A stretch of DNA of 64,000 nt, taken from contig NZ_RPDJ01000047.1 in the NCBI RefSeq assembly GCF_004023625.1, positions 1 through 64,000 of the forward strand, written 5' to 3'. Shown here in pieces: positions 63,936 to 64,000 of the stretch (within the stretch, counting starts at the first letter, position 1; each line of letters opens with the position of its first letter). Source of the stretch: Streptomyces cavernae (lineage in GTDB: Bacteria; Actinomycetota; Actinomycetes; Streptomycetales; Streptomycetaceae). The notes under the pieces were generated by a model, which made no database searches, had not been told where the DNA came from, and worked only from the letters and a program-made list of their open reading frames with translations. The position numbers and the translations under genes were made by a program.

Positions 63936-64000
63936 ATCACTGCGAAACAGTTATGCGAACCCTGGAGTGTACGGCGGCGGTACTTCGCCCATTCCGGGGC

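Overview
The window is high-GC DNA with GTG/ATG starts, GGAGG-type ribosome binding sites, a WhiB-family protein, SWIM/DUF6493, LuxR-ATPase and PadR/TetR genes. All of this fits a Streptomyces-like actinomycete, most likely an accessory or chromosome-arm region. I see no rRNA, tRNA, CRISPR array or replication origin.

Left third (1-22 kb). A pectin-lyase-fold glycosidase that may start outside the window is followed by a mosaic of live genes and wreckage. Live genes: an AAA ATPase with a C-terminal HTH, two cupins, a GyrI-like protein, a thioesterase-TetR pair with a clear palindromic operator, DUF2182/DUF1326, a SWIM-DUF6493 operon and an FG-GAP lipoprotein. Broken genes: an SGNH lipase, an ECF sigma factor, an aldehyde dehydrogenase, a four-carbon acid sugar kinase joined to a hydroxypyruvate isomerase, a fumarase/aspartase tail, a recombinase tail and two IS5-type transposases. 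So many frameshifts suggest decay, but sequencing error cannot be excluded from one sequence.

Right two thirds (22-64 kb). Sixteen promoter-like sites with exactly the same layout, TGTCACA-N16-(G/T/A)GTC, stand upstream of genes here, and I found none with this layout in the first 22 kb. As I recall, this is the promoter signature of ECF41 (SigJ-type) sigma factors, whose C-terminal SnoaL-like domain regulates them. The window carries three such sigma genes. Two (32.3-34.2 kb) are convergent and each has the motif in front of it; the third (38.4-39.0 kb) has lost its C-terminal domain. The other motif-bearing genes encode a type II NADH dehydrogenase, a P-type cation ATPase, a small membrane protein, a WhiB protein, a solitary QcrB-like cytochrome b, a hypothetical protein, an alpha/beta hydrolase, two NmrA-like reductases (one in front of pyruvate dehydrogenase E1), a fumarate reductase/succinate dehydrogenase-type flavoprotein, an OsmC and an Ohr protein, and a methyltransferase. 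I read this as a local, self-amplifying ECF41 regulon that installs an alternative electron-entry/respiration and redox-protection module.

Interspersed without the motif are a PadR-ABC-FtsX locus whose ATPase has shrunk to a 48-residue scar, an LtrA-like membrane protein, two convergent paralogous LuxR ATPases, IS remnants, and a tightly overlapping five-gene operon (patatin, glycosyltransferase, membrane protein, hydrolase-like protein, TetR) next to galU. A 242-bp MITE-like element with perfect 18-bp inverted repeats lies between the OsmC and Ohr genes; a related repeat appears to be inserted in frame inside the SWIM gene.
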